Source: Stenocarpella maydis (Eukaryota; Ascomycota; Sordariomycetes; Diaporthales; Diaporthaceae). From it: DNA of 64,000 bases. Both the position numbers and the translations under genes were made by a program. The stretch is taken from positions 179,331 to 243,330 of the forward strand of contig NQMI01000003.1 of assembly GCA_002270565.1 (NCBI GenBank). The letters are read 5' to 3'. Shown here piece by piece: positions 56,614 to 64,000 of the stretch; the first letter of the stretch is position 1, and every line of letters begins with the position of its first letter. Below the pieces are notes generated by a model that saw only the letters and a program-made list of their open reading frames with translations, was not told where the DNA came from and made no database searches.

Positions 56614-57687
56614 TATTACTATGGTGTGATTATATTCCAGAGATTCGAGATTCCAGTCTCTTGGGTTTGCTTGCTTCTGCCTATGGTGTTGCGGCCCGTT
56701 TTTCGCCTGGGTTCTGATGATGCAGCTTGCAGGACCGCGGTCGTGTTGGAGACAGCATTCGAGAGCATTCGCGAGAGGGTTGCATTCCGGAGCACCTCTG
56801 GGTTATCATAGCTACCAACAAGAGGCCGATCCCCACGGCCGCCGTTTTGAATTCCAGGCAACGTGCAACCTCTCGTCTGCGATGCGGCTTTTGGGGGCCG
56901 GAATGGGCCGCGGAGCACGGTGGCCCTCCCGGCCCGGCCGTTTCATTCGCGCGGCAGATGTAGTCGGCGATGGGGCCGGTTGGCCTCGGACCGCAGACCG
57001 TGTAGCCTGGTGATGCAAACACCTGATAAATACAACATGCAGAGTGCGACGACGCAAGAACCCGGCTGTTGCGTGGCAATTGTTTCACCACTTCTACATC
57101 TTCTGCTCTGGCTTTACCAGAAGAGCCACCTGGGTAGCTGCTCCTCTTTCTTTCAGTTCATGCCTATTCATTTCTAGTCGGACAAGTCGGTCTGAAACCG
57201 ATGCAGTCACGTTCGAAGGGGGCCGGGTGATGGTCATCAACGAGGGAGCTAATTTTAACACGCACGGGTAGGTCGTCTGAGAAGCAACAAGTGTAGATCG
57301 TATTCGGAATGTTAGGGTTTCCCTATGACGAGATACTGCGCCCCCTGTGGACTGACTAACTGGGTATCATCCTAAAAACAGTATTGCAAAGAGGCTGGAT
57401 TGGGGGAAATGCCCAAGAGCAGTGATTCACTGCAACACCTGACTCTTAAACTCCCATGGCGGCATTAGACAAGGACCAACACCACAAGATTCCCATGCGC
57501 AAGAGTATTACATCCTTAGATCCGCTCTTATGGCTGATTTCGGTCTTGAAAGCAAGTCGCACAGGCCGACTTCGTGTGGCGCAATGAGGTTTTGTGAAGG
57601 CATATCGCCGCAAACCTTCGCTTGCGTCTCTCCCTTGCGCCGGCCTCCCTCACGAGGGCTGCAGGGTACCCTCGTGAGGGCCAGGCA
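56614..57687. other. Intergenic region, no gene seen
   Basis: 1.1 kb between two minus-strand genes. Overlapping frames on both strands (56,681-57,091) show no family features. It probably carries the promoter of the 76-aa gene. Confidence 0.5.
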
Positions 57688-58649
57688 TCACGGGAGCTCA
57701 GAATAGGGGACAGAGTACGGGGTCTGGTCTAAAGTGCCCCTTCCTGTGCCTCTGGAATCCCGGGATGACCTTGTTGACGCGGACAAGGCAGAGTCGCCGG
57801 ACTGCCGCTTCGGCTGGAAGAGCGAGGACGCCTGCTGCCTCAGGGAGTCCAGGAGAGGCTCCGAGGCGCATATGCCACCAGCCGGGGGCGTCCGACGCCT
57901 CAGCGACGTCCAGCGCCCCGGCGGCGTGGGCTGGGAGTCGGGGACCCTCTCGGCAGGGGGCGGCGTTTGCCTGACCGGACCGGCGCTCGCCAGCCTCGCC
58001 TCGGGCGCCTGGCCCAGCTGCACCCGCCTGGTGGGCGTGAGCAGCCTCTTCAGGGAGCCGTGGTGCTGCGCGGCCGGCGAGGTGCTGCGCCTCGGGCCCG
58101 CGCCCCCCTCGGCCATTGTCCCCCGCAGCAGCCACCTGAAGTCGACGTGGCCCGCCGGCCAGCACCTCGAGGTCGAGCTCAGCTTCTGGACGAAGGCGCT
58201 GCCTTTTGCGTCCTCGAGGCACGACTGGAGGATGCACACGACGTCCAGGTTTCCAAGCCTGCGAGGTGCGTCTGTTAGCATGGCCAGGGTGGATAAACAA
58301 GCAAGCAGAGGGTGAAGAGTACGAACGTGATGTGTCTTCCGGGTGGGCATTCGACGGCAAGCTCAAAGGTCTCGCAGCGGAGGATTGTGGTCCACGTGGG
58401 CTGCTCGTGAGACTGCCTGGCGACCTCCCAGTACCCATAAGTGGTGAGCTCCGAAAATGCTGCTTGCAGGAAGGTAGAAACGTCGTAGTATTCGATTCTT
58501 CGCTCTCTTGGGTCTTCCTGGAGGGGCAGTAATTTCTCAAGGTGGTCGCAGTGCCTCTGTGTGCTCTTGCGGCGTACAAACGGGCCCAGGAATATGTCTA
58601 GGTCGCGCCAGCGATCTGTGGCTGGGGTGTTATTGGTTGCCTGGGCCAT
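57688..58649 (-). CDS. Unidentified protein, 297 aa
   Basis: Exons 58649-58327 and 58258-57688 with a 68-bp intron (GTTCGT donor, TGCTAAC branch, CGCAG acceptor) encode 297 aa. Only this donor/acceptor pair joins the two good frames in phase; GTACTC at 58,321 would not. I recognise no family. The first ~165 residues look globular ('WRDLDIFLGPFVRRKSTQRHCDHLEKLL', 'SELTTYGYWEVARQSHEQPTWTTILRCETFELAVECPPG', 'LGNLDVVCILQSCLEDAKGSAFVQKL', 'VDFRWLLRGTM'). The rest is Arg/Ser/Pro-rich and probably disordered. No signal peptide or membrane helix. Confidence 0.7.
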
Positions 58650-60179
58650 TTCGGTTGAGAGAAAACTAGGCCTGTCGGGTCAGAGTTTTGAGTTGAACTC
58701 AGCTGAAAAGAAAGGATGATGATCAGGTTGGTTCAAATTGGGCAGGGGAGTTGGCAACGCTTGTGAAGGCTGAGGAGTTGTATTGTGCTGTGGTATTGGA
58801 CGACTCTGCAAGTTTTTGGACGGCAGAGAGTTGCCATTTTCTCTTGTCTGTACTTATATTTGGGCGGCACCGGGCGAGTTGAACGAAACCAATCCGATGT
58901 TGTGACTGTTGGCGCAACATCACTCAGCCGGCGCGGTGGTGAATTCATTCCTCAAGGAACTTTACAAGAATTGTCCGTTTTAGTCACCCCCCATGCCTCA
59001 TCGCTCCCTCGGTAGTAACCACCAGCCAAAGGGCCACCAGGGGCTAGTCGGTTAAAGTCTCGAGTCTTAAGCTCTAGTAACTTCGCCCCCCATGGCGCCG
59101 TTGACATAGCATGGGAAGAGGGTGCAATAAAAATACAGATATCCACAGAGTTACACAGATGACGCATAGAGCGCTAGTAAACAAGCAGCCTTAGCACTAA
59201 CACCACCCAAGTGCTCAAACAAAATAGAACACATCTCCCTCGGTTTTAAGGATTAAAAGGGGTACCGAGCCGGGCCTTACGTGGTACTTGGGCATGGTTT
59301 ATCCGCTACTTACTAGCGCTTAGTTGGGCATCCTAATTATTCATTACTACTTGTTGCGGCGCCAGCAGACTACGGACTAACGTGAAAGACAACATAAATT
59401 TCGCTTTGGCTTGGCTCTGCAAACAAAGACCCGCCCTCTTCCACCAAGCAAGCCTCAGTGACATATCCTGATGATAAGCTGATACAAAATGTCCAATGAG
59501 ATTTTGCAAATGGCCATTTTGCGAGCTTGGGGCGAGGAAGAGAAAGCCATTGACTATAGGTCGAGCTTCAGCTCACCTGACCGCGAGCACATAATCTGCG
59601 CCCACCGCTTCCAAGACAGTCTGAGCCGAAGAAAAGTTCCGGCAACTATTAATTGAATTACCATAGCAATGGCTAGCGGCCCGTTAAGATGCTGAAAGCC
59701 ACGCGCCACGCAATGTTGGCTGGGGGTCTCGGGCGGCCGAAGCCGCACGAGATGAACAGACTCACCCACCATTTCTTACCGAGCACACCAGCTCGGCCAG
59801 TTGCAGGCTCAGTGGGCCAGTAGCCGCGGGCGTGACAAAAACATGGGCGAAAGGGAAGAACACGGGAGAGCCAACTCTGGGGGAAGAGGCAGATAGCAGG
59901 GACGAGCCGATGCCGGGCGTTGAAGACTGGGGACGCCTTTTGTGCGATGGGTGTACGAACAATGTCTTGTGCAAAAGTCATCCGCACCCCACATGTGCAC
60001 TCTCGATGTCATCAAAACGCCCGCGCGTCGCACACGTAACCAAAACTCACGGCAGGCTCACATACAAGAGATAGCATGCTGGTCCCAACAGGTACAAATT
60101 CGGCTCCTCGCTGAGATGGTAGCCTCCGCGAGGACCCCATAGGAAGGATGCCACGTAATGAACCTGCTGTACAGCTCTG
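58650..60179. other. Intergenic region, no gene seen
   Basis: 1.5 kb. The part 59,030-59,560 is somewhat AT-richer. No frame has family features, and a tRNA-like clover-leaf was not found. Confidence 0.5.
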
Positions 60180-62353
60180 CTAGTGTCGCTTCTTGTTTCG
60201 GTCCCGCCTATTCTTCCTGGATCGTAGTATTGAGCGCCTCACTAGGACGCTGTTGATTTTGTCCATGATCGGCTCTCTCATCAACACCAGTATAGTTACA
60301 ACACTCGTCGGTGCAGCGATCTGCCAACTTGAGATTTGTCAGCCTTTATGAGCCCGTTGGGCAGTGTGGTGTGCTGGGGCTTACAAGAATGTGATGCCTC
60401 GTTCCAGGTCATCGAAGGGTTGGAAGTTTTGCTGTAGCGTCCAGAGTCAGCAGCATAGACCAAGATGAGGACACCCGGAAGAGACGACAAGAACCCACCC
60501 CAAAGTAACCAGTAAGGAAGGTAAGTGGAAGGAAGAAGAGTGTCGCAAGTGTCAACTGTTTCATGCTCTCGTTCTGATATGCAGAGATGGTGTTGAAGAT
60601 CAGGTTGATGAGCCCGTCCGCCTGAGACTTGATAGCATTTAAAGAATCCTGAATCAGCACGCAATGGTCCAGTACATCACCAAGGTACGTATATGTCATC
60701 GGCGTGATAATGACACCCTTCGAGCTGTCTTGGAGATGCATTATAGCGGATTCTACACGAGTGTTAGCTGCATGTCTGAAGAGGCATACCATTCAGCTGT
60801 TGCAGTCCCGCCGTGGAATGGGGGATCCCTGGATACCGCCTTCTCCCCGGTCCGAGACACAAGATTGGCAGTCAGGAAGGCGGGAAGGAACTTGCCTTGA
60901 CTCATTTCAGTCTTGTGGTCGCGCAGTGCATTGATCATGTTGACTACTGGGGTTATGAAGCCCAGAATCTTGTTGAGCTCGGTTATAATGATGTATAGCC
61001 TCTTCGTGTGAGTAATATCAGGACGTGTTAGGATGTCTAGCTCGAGGTCTCCGATAACGTCGCCGTAGATGGTAGCTACAGGGATCGCAAGGTCAATGAC
61101 AGCGTCTATGACAGCTTGCCCGACCATGGATGCGTCGGATGATTGCCTTAGGACCGTATCTCGCGTGTAGAGCCGTGTAAGGATCGGCTTCTCTATGATA
61201 TCGGCCGATAATTCAAAGAAAGATATGACAGTATTGTCGTTGGTGATGAACATGGACACTTGTTCAGCAATCACGGCTAGGTGAAGAGCAGACAAGGCGG
61301 AATTCTTTTCCATGAAATCGACCCTCTCCTTATTAGGTCCAGAGTTGTATCGTTGGACCGTCCTCTCGAGTGTTGCTCCTGACGCCGTGGAAATGTCGGT
61401 CTCCCATGACGGAATCCGGAACCTGGATGACTCGGCGCCTTGCTCAAGCGACTTCTCGCTTGTATGTCGCCCTTTCTCTTTGGCTCTCCCCACCATATTC
61501 CTGATCCTTGACGAGATGCCGTTTGCGAAACCGGAGCCCTGATTCCTCCTGTGAGTGTCCGAGTCCGAGTCCGAGTCCGAGTCGCTGCTCGAGTCTTCAT
61601 CGGACACCCGCACAAGCTTTATCATGGTGAAGACGGTGAATGCATGGTTCGCATACCTGGGTTCATGGGCTCAGCGAATGCGAGCACGAAGGTCATTTTT
61701 CCGACTCACCAATCTGTTTTCGTCCTGTTCCTCGTGTTCATCAAGTCCTCAATAGATAACTTGTGCAGTTGTTTATACTGTCCCAGGAGTGAGACGACGT
61801 CCCAGGAAAGGCCGTTGACGTTGATCCATCGGCATTTTGCCCAGCTCGGCTGGCTCTCCTTCAGAAAGGGGCCGATGCTATCGTTATCGAGCCTCGTGAC
61901 GTGGATATTGTATTGGGAAAAATCGACGACGGTGATTTCGCAACCAAAGGAAAGCTTGGGCATGGATGCCCGTCCCCCGTTTGTCTTGTACGGGTCCAAG
62001 CCCGGCTCGGCACCCGGATGCCAGCCCCTTTCGGGCTCGAACTCGCTGAAGTCGTCGATGCTCTTGAACGTGTTTGCTCGGGTCAATCGACGACGGATCG
62101 GGGAGCGAGGGGAGCTGCGCAAGTCTTCTTCTGGTTTCGTGGCAGAACGAGGGGAGGCGGTCGGCTGACGGGGGTCAACAGTGGCGGGATCCTGTCCCAC
62201 TCTATATTGTACATGTTGTGCTGGCCTGGCAGGGGGCATCTGTGACGGCTCGGACGTTCCAGACGGCTCTGAGACTGATGTGTTTATGGGTGGCAGCGAG
62301 GCAGCGAAGTCTCGCGCCGTGACGCGTGGCTGCGGCTCCTCTTCCTGCGACAT
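60180..62353 (-). CDS. CorA-like divalent-metal-ion transporter
   Basis: Five exons (62353-61710, 61656-60896, 60752-60499, 60431-60385, 60327-60180) encode 617 aa. The cytosolic part includes 'CRWINVNGLSWDVVSLLGQYKQLHKLSIEDLMN' (about 170-212), characteristic of fungal CorA proteins, then a Ser/Asp repeat (SDSDSDSDSD, about 233-243). The stalk helix 'AYQNESMKQLTLATLFFLPLTFLTGYFG' leads into membrane helix 1, and 'TFFWQIAAPTSVVTILVLM' is helix 2. The pore-loop motif is G-Q-N-F (Gln554) instead of the canonical GMN, split by intron 3. Intron 2 (60895-60753) has a GC donor (CAAGGCAAGT) with a GCTAAC branch. The start is ATG 62353, because the longer frame begins with TTG after a stop; an extra 5' exon is possible. 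Mg2+ or another divalent ion is the likely substrate. Confidence 0.85.
61551..61585. repeat. Coding GAGTCC hexanucleotide repeat
   Basis: About five GAGTCC units encode alternating Ser-Asp in the CorA-like protein; length changes would preserve the frame. Confidence 0.85.
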
Positions 62354-63618
62354 GCTGCTGTCGTCTTGTTCGCGACGGGCCGAGGAGAGATGCTGCCCGT
62401 TGGAAGAGGTCGATGGGCGCCTCGGAGCCAGGAGCCGGAGGCCGGCTTGCGATGATAATATAGTGCTCGATACCAACGAGGTTCCCGAATGGTCGATGGT
62501 ATTCCATTAGGAAGCAGTGACGATCAGCAGAGGAGGCATGCATATGTGTGAAATGGAAAAGGGTCGATGCTGTTCCATTACAGAGCAGTGACGACGAGCA
62601 GCCGAGGACGAGTGAGCATTGTCGAGTAAGAAGGGAAATAAGCTCTACGTGGTGGCAGGAGCAAGGGTTCCAAACTCGCAATCCTAAAATTAACCCCAAT
62701 CCAACCCCCTGGGCCGATAGCGGCGGAGACTCTCGTATTGGGCGGGCATGAACCAATGGGATATTCCATTGAGAGATTTGCCACGTCCTGGTGCTGGAGC
62801 AGTCGATGCATGTAGTGTGCGTGTTTTGTGCCGTTGGTCCATCCAGGCCGGGTGGGAATCACGGCCGTCTCCATCGTGAAAATCAAAGCCAAGCCAGGGG
62901 GTCGCGTGGGAGGTGGAGGGGCTGAAGGGGTGGGCCATCCCGGGAGATGGACGGCACGTAGTATGTAGGAAAAGCTTCGCTCTACACATGGCGTAGATCA
63001 AGGGTCCCCACCCCCTTAGTCATCATCCCAAGATGCGACGAACGACGACGTTGATATAAGGATAGCCCAGCCACCCATAGCTTGCCAGCGCCTTGTTCTT
63101 GTGGGCTTCGGTTCTAACATCCCGACTTGGCGTCTTATTATCGACTCGATTCTACTATGCACGGCAGACGCATGTGCAAACATGCAGCTAATTCCACCCA
63201 CACTCGCCATCAGCCGATCCCTCAGCACCCCAGGACAGGCTGCTCGGTAGCGTGCCCTAGGACAGAGACCTTCAAAGATTTTTCTTTTTCTTTCCCCCCC
63301 CCTCCTTGCGGCGTCTGCCAAACCAAGGATGACTCTCAATATTGACCAGCCAAGCGGTGGGACAGCTCGGCTTCGACAGGTTCCTGTCCCAGCCTCGACC
63401 GCCGACCTACCCAATCAAAAATGCACCGGGCCGAGATATTGACAATCCTATTGCTTTAACGTAGCATAGGGCTAAGCGAATGACGACGACCAGATCCCCC
63501 GCCCTTTTTCTTCTTTCAATTCATTCTCTGTGTCGTGGCCCGCGAAGAGCTCGCTTCTCAAATGTCTACGGGTTTGCTTGTTCCAAACCCGGCTGTTGCT
63601 GGCCCGGCCAAGGTCTTT

Positions 63619-63697
<79 letters not shown>

Positions 63698-64000
63698 GTT
63701 TTTTTTTCTTTTCTTTTCTGTTCTGTTTTTGGGTAGCGAGATATGAATACGTGGCAGAAACCCGAACGCCTTCTACGCAAACAGGTATTCGTTGCGTCCC
63801 ACGATGCCTCGCAGAACTGGCTTTTGCCCTCGTGTGCCGGCTTTGCTTTCCCTTCCCGGAGGAGGGAGACCGACCGGCAAGTGAGCTTCGTCTTGGGTCA
63901 GCCACACTGTCAGCCCCGGCGGACCAACAATCAAGTGTGCCCAGAATGATCCATCACATTCCACAGGCCAAGCCCGTGGGGTCGGAACTCTCTCACACTA
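62354..64000. other. Terminal non-coding stretch
   Basis: Upstream of the CorA-like gene to the window edge. No gene supported. A 101-codon frame in another phase overlaps the transporter's presumed 5' leader and looks like a shadow. It contains the CTTT microsatellite. Confidence 0.5.
63619..63697. repeat. (CTTT)n microsatellite
   Basis: About 20 uninterrupted TTTC units on the plus strand, giving an 80-bp pure pyrimidine tract followed by T8 and TTCTG imperfect units. Confidence 0.95.

Noticed and set aside
11034..62353. Secondary-metabolite or other biosynthetic gene cluster
   Set aside because: Apart from single reductase, aminotransferase and transporter-type genes, neighbours are housekeeping genes and no backbone synthase is present.

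Overview
The window looks like a nuclear segment of a filamentous ascomycete, most likely a Sordariomycete. The genes have short introns (about 50-150 bp) with GT-AG ends and CTAAC/CTGAC-type branch sites. Exons are GC-rich, and the recognisable proteins are fungal orthologues: poly(A) polymerase, Dml1/Misato, a Fkh-type FHA-forkhead factor, Clu1, a ferric reductase, Ase1, Irs4 and a CorA-like transporter. No prokaryotic operon, CRISPR array, rRNA or convincing tRNA was seen.

Bases 1-10,490 are a very AT-rich island of dead, nested transposable elements with the signature of repeat-induced point mutation (RIP): reading frames stay aligned over hundreds of codons and are interrupted almost only by TAA/TAG/TGA where Gln, Trp or Arg codons would stand. 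In order it holds a pogo/Fot1-like transposase relic, a ~596-bp LTR-like repeat, Ty3/gypsy RNase H and integrase relics (integrase region present twice, joined at an N), a minus-strand Cys-motif ORF relic, a plus-strand relic resembling a Ulp1-type (C48) cysteine protease, and a second LTR-like copy (also with a duplication at an N).

From 10.5 to 36 kb the DNA is ordinary gene space: an NmrA-like reductase, poly(A) polymerase (+), an AhpC/TSA-like protein with a repetitive tail (-), Dml1 (+), a frameshifted class-III aminotransferase (-), the forkhead factor (+), Clu1 (-) and an unidentified 802-aa protein (+). The AhpC-like/Dml1 and Clu1/unknown pairs are divergent and share promoters; poly(A) polymerase/AhpC-like and Dml1/aminotransferase are convergent.

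From 36 to 49.5 kb genes are sparse: a ferric-reductase-type flavocytochrome, then decayed genes (a sugar-transporter relic, a lactonase relic and an unassigned coding-like patch) in long gene-free stretches. From 49.5 to 62.4 kb are Ase1 (+), Irs4 (+), an unrecorded-looking 76-aa protein with an N-myristoylation-like start (-), an unidentified 297-aa protein (-) and the CorA-like transporter (-). The window ends in non-coding DNA with a CTTT microsatellite.

The genes are mostly unrelated housekeeping functions (mRNA 3' processing, mitochondrial distribution, spindle and cell-cycle control, metal uptake), not a biosynthetic cluster. All exon structures are inferred by eye from splice signals and reading frame plus remembered family features; no alignment or transcript data were available.
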